Source: ZLKRG46 sp032117915
Lineage (GTDB): Bacteria > Bacteroidota > Ignavibacteria > Kapaibacteriales > Kapaibacteriaceae
Assembly: GCA_032117915.1 (NCBI GenBank)
Contig: JAULYI010000007.1
Coordinates: forward strand, 1-15,166
Direction of reading: 5' to 3'
DNA length: 15,166 nucleotides
Below, piece by piece: positions 6,202 to 14,443 of this stretch. The first letter of the stretch is position 1; the number at the start of each line of letters is the position of its first letter. The notes under the pieces are model-generated. The model saw only the letters and a list, made by a program, of their open reading frames with translations, searched no databases and was not told the DNA's origin. Made by a program: the position numbers and the translations under genes.

Positions 6202-8718
6202 TTAGCGTACGACGACGGTTCGTCGAAGTACTGCTGCGGGGCCCTGAATTGTTAGCGTGTACAATCCCGGAGTGGTATGCACGGCCATTGTCGTTGCATG
6301 CAGTCCGGAAGCCATGACCGACTGCGCGATCAGCGTGCCTGTGATGTCCCTGAGGGTGACGATTGCGTCGTCGGTTAGGGGCTGCTCGAGCGTGATGTGC
6401 ATCATGTCCACCAAGGGGCTCGGATGAACGCCGATCAGCGAAGCCTCATCCGTGACGGATGTTGTACCAACATTTATCGGTGCCGAGGCCGACTTCACGG
6501 AACCGCATGCCGACGTGACGGCACAGCGATACACTCCGGCATCTGTAGCAGTGGCGGAAGCCACGGTTAGTGTGGCCGACGTAGCACCGGCGACCGGAAC
6601 CTCATTCTTTTCCCACTGATAGGTGAGATCTCCGCCCTCTGCAGCAATCGAAAGACGGATCGTACCACCCAGCTGCACCGTAGCCCCTTGAGGCTGCGTG
6701 GTGATGGAGGGGGCGCCGAAGACGTTGATGACGGCGGCGCTGCTGGTGACCGAGGAGCATGACGTGCTGGCTACGACGGTGTAGGAACCTGTGGTAGAAG
6801 CGTCGGCCGACTCGATACTGAGTGTACGCGTCGTTGCGCCTGCAATGTCTGCGCCATCCTTGCGCCACTGATAGGTCATGTTTGCACTACCCTCGACGGT
6901 AGGCTCGAGTGTTACCGTTGCACCGATGCAGACGTTGCCGGACGAAGGCTGCTGTGTGAACACAGGCACACCTTCTACGCTGAACGGCACGGCAGGACCG
7001 GTGGTGTGGCCCTGCGAGGAGCGAACGCGCAGCCAGAGCTTACCTGATGTGGGCGGTGTAGGAACCTTCCACTGATAGGACTTGGCTTTGAGTGCCGACG
7101 CGACCGATGTCCAGGTAGCACCGTCATCACTGGATGTTTCAACGGCATAGGTTGCTGTTGCTGCAACGTCGTTCGTGGTCCACGTTACATTCTGCGTTGT
7201 ACCCGTGCATACGGCAGCACCTGCTGCGGGCGTACGATACTCCATCAGGCCAAAGACACGCTTTGCGACGAAGGACTGCGACGGGCCAATACGCTTTCCG
7301 TCGGGAAGGTCCGACAGTGTTGTGCCGGCAAGCAGCACATTACCGTCTGTATCGAGCGCAATGCAGGAGGGTGTATCGTCTGCACTCCAACCTACCAGTG
7401 ACATGAACTTGACGTCCTGAGAGTTCACGTTGGCAACAAACCCATCGATACCGCCCTCAGGTACACGCGTGGATCCAACACCCACGTTTGAAAGATCGGC
7501 CGACGTTGTGGTGCCGGTCATCATCACATTGCCATTCGCCATGATGACGGCACTTGTAGCAATGTCTGCCTCTTCACCACCGACGAAACGGCCGTAGCGC
7601 TGCGCCAGTCCCTCACGATTGATGCTGATCAGGAAGACATCCTGTTTACCGCCGAATGGCACCGAGCTACCGGCGGGCATCGGGAAGTTTGCAGATGTTG
7701 TTGTACCGACGATGACGGGATGATTATCCGCATCGACCATGACTCTTGCAGGGGATTCCTCTCCGCTACCACCGACGTAGGTGGCGATCTTCAGCGTACC
7801 GTCACCCATAAAACGGCAAACAAGAGCGTCATTCATGCCGCCGTTGAAGTCCTTATCAAAGGCATTGTCGCCGACTTCTTTCCACTCACCACCACCGCCG
7901 TAGTAGGGATCTCTGCCGCCGTCTTCCACCCACACAAGTGTCTTCTTTGGAATGGTCTCCAGATCATTTGACGTGGTCGTACCGGCAACAACTGCGGCAC
8001 CTTCGGCGTCGATCGCAACCGTAGTGAACGACTCGTCACCCGTGCTGCCATAGTAGGAGAAGGACTCGACGTCAGCACCGTTGGCGGCGATCACGGCAAC
8101 AAAGCCATCCCACCCACCATTGTGCGTTTGATCGTGTCCGCCCGGATTGGGCAATCCCTTGTCCGACTTCGTCCGACCACAGATCACCGCCACATTGTCA
8201 TTACGACATGCTACGGCAAGTCCCTCGTCGGCCGCAGCTCCGGCCAGATAGCGACCGCCGGTAACCTTGTCGAGCGTTGACGTGTACTTGAGTACAAAGC
8301 CATCATCAGTACCGGTGCCGGCTCCGCCCTTTGAGGGAGTCGTTGGAAGATTTGTTGACGACGTCGTGCCGGCAACCCAGATCTCGCCATTAGGGGCAAT
8401 GGCAAGTCCGTTAACGCGATCGTTCTCTGAGCCGCCCACATAGGTGAACGCTAGGACCGTTGCGAGATCTGGAGACATACAGGCGATAAATCCGTCCGTC
8501 TTGCCCAGGCCGGTTGCTGCTGCGCCGCCGGTCGGTGCGACGATGTCTGCTATGGTCGTATAGCCACCGACGACGACATTACCCTTGCGATCAAGAGCCA
8601 TGCTCGTGACGGTGACGTTGCCCGACCCACCGAGTGCTTTGGCGGCTACGATTGGGTCGGAAACTGCCGCCGTGGAGATCGTCGTGCCTGCGATCAGCGC
8701 GAGTAGTGTAGTTTTCAT
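6202..8718 (-). CDS. Secreted SBBP beta-propeller / Ig-like protein with T9SS-type C-terminal sorting domain
   Basis: I chose the ATG at 8718 because it begins a Sec signal peptide (MKTTLLALIAGTTISTAA); the frame is open 37 codons further upstream, but that part does not look like protein. The 838-residue product has, in order: about seven SBBP-type repeats (roughly 30-490) of the form YVGGSGxxE...VDxDGNVVVAGTTTSxDLP, suggesting a seven-bladed propeller; an Ig/Fn-like module with TSSDDGATWTSV (493-580); two Ig-like domains with YQWRKDG and YQWEKNE (585-666 and 670-750); and a tail (761-838) with PSPLVDMMHITLE, then GLYTLTIQG and a basic end, TVVVR. This tail resembles type A sorting domains used by T9SS to export proteins through the outer membrane and attach them to the surface. 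Adhesion or scaffolding is likely; the ligand is unknown. It is divergent from the envelope operon. Confidence 0.9.
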   Translation of the reverse strand: MKTTLLALIAGTTISTAAVSDPIVAAKALGGSGNVTVTSMALDRKGNVVVGGYTTIADIVAPTGGAAATGLGKTDGFIACMSPDLATVLAFTYVGGSENDRVNGLAIAPNGEIWVAGTTSSTNLPTTPSKGGAGTGTDDGFVLKYTSTLDKVTGGRYLAGAAADEGLAVACRNDNVAVICGRTKSDKGLPNPGGHDQTHNGGWDGFVAVIAANGADVESFSYYGSTGDESFTTVAIDAEGAAVVAGTTTSNDLETIPKKTLVWVEDGGRDPYYGGGGEWKEVGDNAFDKDFNGGMNDALVCRFMGDGTLKIATYVGGSGEESPARVMVDADNHPVIVGTTTSANFPMPAGSSVPFGGKQDVFLISINREGLAQRYGRFVGGEEADIATSAVIMANGNVMMTGTTTSADLSNVGVGSTRVPEGGIDGFVANVNSQDVKFMSLVGWSADDTPSCIALDTDGNVLLAGTTLSDLPDGKRIGPSQSFVAKRVFGLMEYRTPAAGAAVCTGTTQNVTWTTNDVAATATYAVETSSDDGATWTSVASALKAKSYQWKVPTPPTSGKLWLRVRSSQGHTTGPAVPFSVEGVPVFTQQPSSGNVCIGATVTLEPTVEGSANMTYQWRKDGADIAGATTRTLSIESADASTTGSYTVVASTSCSSVTSSAAVINVFGAPSITTQPQGATVQLGGTIRLSIAAEGGDLTYQWEKNEVPVAGATSATLTVASATATDAGVYRCAVTSACGSVKSASAPINVGTTSVTDEASLIGVHPSPLVDMMHITLEQPLTDDAIVTLRDITGTLIAQSVMASGLHATTMAVHTTPGLYTLTIQGPAAVLRRTVVVR

Positions 8719-8769
8719 TGGATGCTTCTGATGATGGTGCAGAATCGAGGGTATTGGAAAGTCCGTCGG

Positions 8770-8798
8770 TTGACCGAACTTTGCACAGAACAAATAAC
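8770..8798 (+). promoter_or_regulatory. Candidate promoter for the envelope operon
   Basis: TTGACC (8770-8775), a 17-bp spacer and AATAAC (8793-8798) resemble a -35/-10 pair, matching 5 of 6 and 4 of 6 positions of the general sigma-70 consensus. It lies about 55 bp before the ATG at 8854. Bacteroidota-type sigma factors prefer other motifs, so this is tentative. Confidence 0.3.
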
Positions 8799-8813
8799 AT
8801 GCACTTGATGCAT
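8799..8813. promoter_or_regulatory. Small dyad next to the candidate -10, possible operator
   Basis: ATGCA-N5-TGCAT forms a short inverted repeat directly after the candidate -10 box, in the intergenic region shared by the two divergent genes. It could be a regulator site acting on one or both, but 5-bp arms can arise by chance. Confidence 0.2.
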
Positions 8814-8853
8814 TAGTTACGGATACCATTCGTTCAGTATTTCATTGTATCGC

Positions 8854-9969
8854 ATGTTGAGCCATGCAACCACTACGTCAAGTAGCAATACCGTGTCAAT
8901 TGTGACCACTGCACGACTCGCTCAGGCAGCGATCGTATGGCTGCTTGCTGCATCCTCCATGGTTGCGGCTACTGACACCTGTGCGCCATGTAGGTTCCCT
9001 TGCAAACGCTCGGAGCAGGAAACGTTCATGATCCGTCTTCGTGGTGGGCGCTCCGATCCTGCGGATGCGTACAGCAGTGTGGTACGCGATACGTTGCATT
9101 TGGGGAATGAGATCTTTCAGGCGTTGCGATTTCACCGACAGGTTGCTGATTCGTGCAGTGACACCGTGATCATTGCCTCGCACGTCAGTGACGTTGTCCT
9201 GGGAAGGACGCTTGGCAAGGTGCCACCACTCTACGTACCGATCCACCCGGTACCCGAGTATCAGGTAACGCGGATCCCTGATAGACCAACGTCGTTCCTT
9301 GAAATCGGTCCCTGGGCAGGCTATGCTGGTGCTGACTCTTCGGTAGTTCCACGCATCGGATTCAACAACGCGTTCGGTGGCATCGAGGCGCTCATCGCCC
9401 CATTCGGATCGCTGCTGGGTGAGAAGTTGCAGCTGGGCATTGGGGGCGGTGCGATGTTCGAAGGTGGACGAATGCGTATACCGGTGATGGCACACCTACG
9501 GTACACGTTCTCGACGCCCACAACACGCGAGGCTGTTCGCTACGTGCCAGGGCCCTGTACCTTTGATTGCGGCCGGCCGCAGTCGGCACAGCTGCTGCCT
9601 GTGGACGGAGAGCGTATCCCGTTGCCCGGACCTGAGGTCGTTGACAGTACGGCTGCACTGATTCGCACGACGGATGTGGTTCTGCCAACCTTCGCACCGT
9701 ATATCTTCGCAGAAGGGGCCTACGTCTTCAACGGAACCTTTGAAGGACGTGGTCCAGAGCCATCGGTGAACGTCGAGGAGTATGGTCAGTACATGATGAG
9801 TCTGGGTGTCGGCATCCCCGTGATTTGGCGGATCCATGCTCAACTGGCATATCGATATGCACGACTGAACCTCCGAACACCGTGTGAGAGCTGTAACGAA
9901 CTGTTTATCGTAAACACCAATAGTGTTCATGCTGTTATGATGCGATTTGTACTGCACTGGGGATGGTGA
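8854..9969 (+). CDS. Exported cysteine-rich, beta-barrel-like outer membrane protein
   Basis: I prefer the ATG at 8854 (371 residues) over the TTG at 8845. GTG codons at 8893 or 8902 would give a signal peptide of more usual length, since the hydrophobic core AAIVWLLAASSMVAA lies at about residues 25-39. The mature N terminus has CAPC and a further Cys, followed by a soluble region. From about residue 147 there are alternating, glycine-rich strands (FLEIGPWAGYAG, KLQLGIGGGAMFEG, PVMAHLRYTF, LAYRYARLNL) and the chain ends MRFVLHWGW with a terminal aromatic residue, as in small outer membrane barrels. Eight cysteines include CxxC at 43-46 and 344-347 and CxxxC at 235-239. No family was recognised. 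Its stop overlaps the next start as TGATG, so it is first in a coupled operon. Confidence 0.8.
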   Translation: MLSHATTTSSSNTVSIVTTARLAQAAIVWLLAASSMVAATDTCAPCRFPCKRSEQETFMIRLRGGRSDPADAYSSVVRDTLHLGNEIFQALRFHRQVADSCSDTVIIASHVSDVVLGRTLGKVPPLYVPIHPVPEYQVTRIPDRPTSFLEIGPWAGYAGADSSVVPRIGFNNAFGGIEALIAPFGSLLGEKLQLGIGGGAMFEGGRMRIPVMAHLRYTFSTPTTREAVRYVPGPCTFDCGRPQSAQLLPVDGERIPLPGPEVVDSTAALIRTTDVVLPTFAPYIFAEGAYVFNGTFEGRGPEPSVNVEEYGQYMMSLGVGIPVIWRIHAQLAYRYARLNLRTPCESCNELFIVNTNSVHAVMMRFVLHWGW

Positions 9970-11927
9970 TGATGGATCGTCGAACTATACAGTGGATCTT
10001 GTTCGTAGCAACAGCGTTGCTTGCTACCTGGTCGTGCCAGCAGTCGACGCAACCGAATGATTTGACCGTTTCCCGCAACGTCACCGTACGCATTCTCCTG
10101 GATGACGGAACACCGGTTGCCGACGCCCGCGTCGACTGGGAGAAGCTAAGTGGTCCGTCGTCCCCGGTCGGCGGAAGCGTACGTAGCACCACATCAGGCA
10201 ATACACAGATCGTGATTCCGAATGTATCGGTAACGCGAGATCTGGTTGCGTTTAGGGTTACGCTGCCGACTTCCTATGCAGGCATCGATCCGATAACATG
10301 GCAGGATTCCATCTGTACGGATACCATGTACACGATCGTGGTTCGGCCGACGATACCCTGTGGAACGACATCGGTCGCGGATACGATACTTCTCGAATGC
10401 TGTCCAGCATCAGGCGATCGCACGATCGCTGATTGTCGGTATTACCCCACAGCATGCGCGCCCGGTCTTGTCTTCTCATCGCTGCCCATCGCTGCACAGG
10501 ATGTATCACTCGACCTTGCGACGACCGGTACCACAGCATCCATGCTTAACGCGTGCGTAACCTATGCTCCGGCTGTAGGTGCACCGTCCGGCTCACAGAC
10601 GTCGGTTACGACGACGATCACCGGAACGGCCCCGGGAAGTCAAGTGGCACAGATCCGGATTGCATTGACCATTATCGGCCGGGTCAATTGTGATCAGTGT
10701 GCATGCCCAACAACGCAGAACGTATCCACGGATCTTGGTCGAATCTGCGTGGGGTCAACCACCGATACAACGATCGATTGTTCCAGCTTGATGCTACCCC
10801 TTGCACTCGACAATGGTTGTATTGCTGAGTTTGATCTCGAGAGCAATACCGTTGCTGACCTTACAATGGATGGTAACGGCGACTTCGCCGTCCGTGGCGG
10901 CGAGTCCTTTCCGGACCTTGGCGTTACAATAACACCTCGGAAGTCCGGGCCGGTATCCGGAACACTACGGTATAAGGTTAGCGTACGGAATACGCGAACA
11001 GGGACAGTCCAGGTGTGTCCGGAGCCAGTTCAGATCGATATATCGTATCAGGCCATCATTGGTGCCTGTGCTGTCACGGGATTCCCGTTGGACACCCTGG
11101 AGAAGTGCGTGTTCACCGATCAGCAACCCGAGGATCAGTGCACGATCGTAAACAACGGTGATTGTCCGATCACCGTGACCGTTACCAGTCAGAATCCGTT
11201 ATTCACGACGTCGCCCTCCGGCGTGATTGTTGTTCCGGCGCGTGGCCGAATCGATGTTACCGTGCGGTTCTCTGTCGTAAAGCAACAATGGGACAACAAC
11301 CCTATGACTCCGCGCGGAACGCGTGGCGACAAGGATTTCTCGGGAGAGATCCTGATCGAAGGGTGCGGAGATCAGCCGCAACGATTCACGGTCAACGGTA
11401 TCGGCTACGTGCAATGTGATGCGTTCAAGTATCAGTGTCTGCGACAATTCCGACCCACCGGCTACGAGAATGTGTACGCGGAGAGTATTGAACTGGTCGA
11501 TCAAAAAACGATCATCACGTATCAGAACGATAATCAGACCTTCAAGGTCTTCGATATCTACGTGCAGCAGATCGAGTCAGGGGGCAATGTAACCCTTGCG
11601 ACAGGTATTAATCCTAGCAATGGTCGTGCGTACGGTGGTTTTGTGAAGGTGACAAGCGGATTCTCGGTGTTGCCCGGGCAGAACATCTGCGACACGTATC
11701 CGGCTGCTGCGGCGCAGCGCTGCAGTGACATCAAGAGTGGGGCAGTTGCCGCACAACAGACGCTTACGGGACTGCGTCAGGGCGATGTTGTGCTATTCGT
11801 CAAAACTGGTGCTTCGGGTCCGCAGTGCGCTCTGATCTGGATCCAGTCTGTTGGACCTGACAGGCCGGGTGCGGTATCCCTAGACCAAGTCTGTATAGAA
11901 ATCTGTTATCCGGTCTTTACCCTATGA
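9963..11927 (+). CDS. Putative cysteine-rich surface or periplasmic lipoprotein
   Basis: Start codons at 9963, 9969 or 9972 are possible; 9969 overlaps the previous stop as TGATG. Counting from 9963 the protein has 654 residues. The N terminus is basic, then hydrophobic, ending ATWSC at 21-25, a loose lipobox with Cys25 as likely lipid site, followed by QQSTQP. Residues 38-100 (VRILLDDGTPVADARVDWE) look like a carboxypeptidase-regulatory/Ig-like domain. Two similar-looking middle regions follow, and residues 382-485 resemble an ASH/Hydin-like Ig fold (TIVNNGDCPITVTV, then ARGRIDVTVRFSV). There are 27 cysteines, very many for a bacterial protein, implying disulfides outside the cytoplasm. The stop overlaps the next start (ATGA, 11924-11927). 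Function unknown; structural or binding role in an envelope complex is inferred. Confidence 0.82.
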   Translation: MVMMDRRTIQWILFVATALLATWSCQQSTQPNDLTVSRNVTVRILLDDGTPVADARVDWEKLSGPSSPVGGSVRSTTSGNTQIVIPNVSVTRDLVAFRVTLPTSYAGIDPITWQDSICTDTMYTIVVRPTIPCGTTSVADTILLECCPASGDRTIADCRYYPTACAPGLVFSSLPIAAQDVSLDLATTGTTASMLNACVTYAPAVGAPSGSQTSVTTTITGTAPGSQVAQIRIALTIIGRVNCDQCACPTTQNVSTDLGRICVGSTTDTTIDCSSLMLPLALDNGCIAEFDLESNTVADLTMDGNGDFAVRGGESFPDLGVTITPRKSGPVSGTLRYKVSVRNTRTGTVQVCPEPVQIDISYQAIIGACAVTGFPLDTLEKCVFTDQQPEDQCTIVNNGDCPITVTVTSQNPLFTTSPSGVIVVPARGRIDVTVRFSVVKQQWDNNPMTPRGTRGDKDFSGEILIEGCGDQPQRFTVNGIGYVQCDAFKYQCLRQFRPTGYENVYAESIELVDQKTIITYQNDNQTFKVFDIYVQQIESGGNVTLATGINPSNGRAYGGFVKVTSGFSVLPGQNICDTYPAAAAQRCSDIKSGAVAAQQTLTGLRQGDVVLFVKTGASGPQCALIWIQSVGPDRPGAVSLDQVCIEICYPVFTL

Positions 11928-14005
11928 GGCGGTTTTTCCTGTCGCTGTACATGTTCACTGCGGGGCTTTCCCCTGCATTTTGCCAGGACATTGTCTTGGA
12001 CCCACGGTTTAACGGCACGTCGGACATCTATGCGATGGCCTTTCGTCCTGTATCCAGCGGCATGGAATGCTGGCTTACGGTGGCAGCGGACGGACGCGAT
12101 GACGGCCGACGCCGGCTGGCCCGCGTTGTATACCGGGACCGTGCGTTTAGCGAGGCGGAGATCCTGACGGATCCGGCACTGAACGATCCGGCAGCCCTGT
12201 ATGACGGTGTGCCTACGTTCCATCCATGTAATCCCGATCAGGTTGTGATCGTATCCGACAGGCCCACAGCGGGCACGGCGCGTCGGAGCAATGACCTCTA
12301 CATGGTTCGCTACCAGGGCGATGCATGGTCGGCAAAACGAATGTCGATCAACAGTGACGCGTGGGATGATACACCCTGCTTTAACAAGCAGGGGAACATT
12401 TTGTATTTCTCATCAGACAGGCGACGCCCCGGATCAGGAACAGCCGATCTCTATCTCGCAAGACTATACGGTAACGAGTGGCTCGAGCCCGAGCTGTTGA
12501 CGCAGCTATGCAGTGACTCCACGCACGAAACCTCGCCGTTCGTTATCGGCGATACGATGTACTTCTCGTCGAATCGCTCGGGTGACCACGATATCTACGC
12601 CGTAGCCTTAGACCCAACAACGGGCCATCCCAAGGGTGAAGCACTGCCCCTTGCCGTATCCGGGGTGAATGCTCCGGCTGCTGATGAGCATCATCCTGTT
12701 GTGTCACCGGGTGGGACGTGGATGGTCTTCTCAAGCGACAGAGCCGTAGATGATAAACGCAATTATCGATTGTATTATCGGCGTATGGAACACACAGCCG
12801 GTGCGGACCTGTCACTGCGTGTTACGGCTCGGACGCGGATACGGGATGCCGAAAAGGTTCGATTCTTCGGAGCGCTGGATTCCATCTATGCTGTGTCAAC
12901 AACCGTTCGGGTGACCGATCTTTCAACGGGCACAACGCAGATCCTTGCTACGAATAGCGAGGGTATTGTCACGATTCCCTACGCACAGACGGCAGCGGCA
13001 ACTCATCCTACGTATGACATGCCGTGGAGGAAGTACGTTGTTGAGGCTGTTCCAACCCATCCATCCTTCGTTAGCAGCGTCGATACGATCGTCTTAGGAT
13101 CACGTGGGTGCAACAAGTCGATTGAGCATGTGATCTACGTGCATGACACTACCTCGATGGAGCGCACGTGTGAATTCACCTTCCGGACATTTAACGTACC
13201 GTTCTTCGTTACCACGTACTGGTGTCCGACCACACGTAAGTATCGTACCTACACGCCATGTACATCATTGTTTACGGATGATCTTGTCTCTGAGCATTTG
13301 CAGCAGCCGGACCACTGCGTTACGAATGAAGTGTACACCTATACGTTTCAGCCGGCAACGCTGAGGCGTACACGTCGCGGTTCCGAGAATTGCGTGGCAT
13401 ACAATGAGTTTGAGGAGAACGGCAAGCAGTGGGCAGCGGAGGTTGACAGAAGCATAGAGCATATGCGCGATGAAGTGCGCAGCGCACTGCTGGATGGATG
13501 TGTACAGACTGCCATTGCGGCGGGCATGGCGGTAGAGGTAACCTACATAGGCACGACTGATGACCGCACGATCGATCCGGATTGCAAGTACACCGGTATG
13601 TCCATGGACATGGTCCGCTCGTATGCTCCGCATATCCAGGTAGATTCGGCCATCATGCCCTTCATTGCCACGGGCCGAAGTTTCAATCGAGGCGGATATG
13701 GCGGTAAAGCTGGCGGGAATCAGTTGTTGAGTGATCTTCGCTCACTGTACTTCGCCATTCTCTTCGACAATCTTTGCCGCGAAACGATACCCGCCTATGC
13801 TACGCTACAGCAACGCGGCCAGCTTATCGTCCGCTCCCGAGGCCAAGCGATCGATAACCGCGACCTACCCTTTGCTCTCAAGCGCGCCGCAGGCGTCGAG
13901 ATCCGCATCCCGGAATACACGCAGCGCTTCTCGGGTCAGACTCCGATCGCCAATCGACGCGTGATCTACTGCGAAGAGGCAATGCCCTGTGTGGAGGGGA
14001 GATAG
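11924..14005 (+). CDS. PorE-like envelope protein: PD40 propeller, regulatory-like domain, divergent OmpA-like C terminus
   Basis: The 693-residue protein starts by a 4-bp ATGA overlap and has a signal peptide (about residues 1-20, ending PAFC). Residues 90-285 carry WD40-like PD40 repeats: NILYFSSDRRRPGSGTADLY, DTMYFSSNRSGDHDIY and TWMVFSSDR, as in TolB-type propellers. Residues 325-405 look like a carboxypeptidase-regulatory-like beta sandwich. A cysteine-containing region (416-490) follows, and the end resembles OmpA-C: VTYIGTTDD (539-547), GGNQLLSDLRSLYF (597-610) and RGQLIVRSRG to ALKRAAGVEIRI (631-662), with an unusually long insert between the first two. The order PD40, regulatory-like, OmpA-like matches PorE of the type IX secretion machinery, minus its N-terminal TPR. 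OmpA-like domains bind peptidoglycan, so a periplasmic anchor is likely. A T9SS role is inference. Confidence 0.85.
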   Translation: MRRFFLSLYMFTAGLSPAFCQDIVLDPRFNGTSDIYAMAFRPVSSGMECWLTVAADGRDDGRRRLARVVYRDRAFSEAEILTDPALNDPAALYDGVPTFHPCNPDQVVIVSDRPTAGTARRSNDLYMVRYQGDAWSAKRMSINSDAWDDTPCFNKQGNILYFSSDRRRPGSGTADLYLARLYGNEWLEPELLTQLCSDSTHETSPFVIGDTMYFSSNRSGDHDIYAVALDPTTGHPKGEALPLAVSGVNAPAADEHHPVVSPGGTWMVFSSDRAVDDKRNYRLYYRRMEHTAGADLSLRVTARTRIRDAEKVRFFGALDSIYAVSTTVRVTDLSTGTTQILATNSEGIVTIPYAQTAAATHPTYDMPWRKYVVEAVPTHPSFVSSVDTIVLGSRGCNKSIEHVIYVHDTTSMERTCEFTFRTFNVPFFVTTYWCPTTRKYRTYTPCTSLFTDDLVSEHLQQPDHCVTNEVYTYTFQPATLRRTRRGSENCVAYNEFEENGKQWAAEVDRSIEHMRDEVRSALLDGCVQTAIAAGMAVEVTYIGTTDDRTIDPDCKYTGMSMDMVRSYAPHIQVDSAIMPFIATGRSFNRGGYGGKAGGNQLLSDLRSLYFAILFDNLCRETIPAYATLQQRGQLIVRSRGQAIDNRDLPFALKRAAGVEIRIPEYTQRFSGQTPIANRRVIYCEEAMPCVEGR

Positions 14006-14014
14006 CCCCTCTAC
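13991..14014. terminator. Hairpin overlapping both convergent stop codons, likely bidirectional terminator
   Basis: GTGGAGGGG (13991-13999) pairs with CCCCTCTAC (14006-14014), nine pairs including one G-T wobble, around a 6-nt loop AGATAG. The loop contains the TAG stop of the + strand gene, and the 3' arm contains the stop of the minus-strand gene. Only 5 bp separate the two genes, so this is the only room for a terminator. No T-run is present. Confidence 0.5.
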
Positions 14015-14439
14015 CGTACCTTCAGTAGCGTGAGCGTTATGACCTTGCCCCCAAAGTAGTCATTATCAGCAGGGGCCTTGCCCCTCAGCTTCAATTCGGC
14101 GTTGACACGGATACCGGCACTGATCGTCCACGTCATATCACGACGGAGATTAAGGGGGCCTTGCGATACGCCGGTGGCCTTGATGGTTGTCTCGTTGACT
14201 GTGACGCGGTTGATGGGCCATGCAGCGATGGTCTGCTGAGTTCCGGAGCGGTTGATAGCGCGTACGAATAGGCTATCGCTTCGGTGCTCGAGTGTGACCG
14301 TTGTGGTGACGAATTCAGCGGTGCCAAGCTGCGCCACGCCGGCGGCATTCCGTATGGTGCCGCGATAGCTGCCAAGATGCGGCTGCAGTACGTTCGGTGC
14401 TTGGAACAGGAGGAGGATGATGGAAAAGATCGACGTCAT
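14011..14439 (-). CDS. Small secreted protein of unknown function
   Basis: The ATG at 14439 is chosen because it lies 4 bp after the TAA of the upstream ATPase gene and begins a hydrophobic leader (MTSIFSIILLLFQAP); the frame is open 20 codons further, but that would overlap the ATPase. The 142-residue product has a likely signal peptide of 14-20 residues, then a region rich in alternating beta strands (TAEFVTTTVTLEHRSDSLFV, then TIKATGVSQGP, then TWTISAGIRVNAELKLRG) with many Thr, Val and Asn residues and no cysteine in the mature part. It resembles small periplasmic beta-barrel or sandwich proteins in general character only; no family was recognised. Coupling to a cytoplasmic ATPase gene is odd and may be only transcriptional. 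Confidence 0.75.
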   Translation of the reverse strand: MTSIFSIILLLFQAPNVLQPHLGSYRGTIRNAAGVAQLGTAEFVTTTVTLEHRSDSLFVRAINRSGTQQTIAAWPINRVTVNETTIKATGVSQGPLNLRRDMTWTISAGIRVNAELKLRGKAPADNDYFGGKVITLTLLKVR

Positions 14440-14443
14440 GACG

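Noticed and set aside
8719..8829. 37-codon N-terminal extension of the secreted propeller protein
   Set aside because: The extension is not protein-like and would bury the signal peptide that starts at the ATG at 8718.
8896..9495. 199-codon minus-strand open frame opposite the barrel-like protein gene
   Set aside because: The + strand frame has a signal peptide, strand pattern and coupled downstream gene; the antisense frame shows nothing recognisable.
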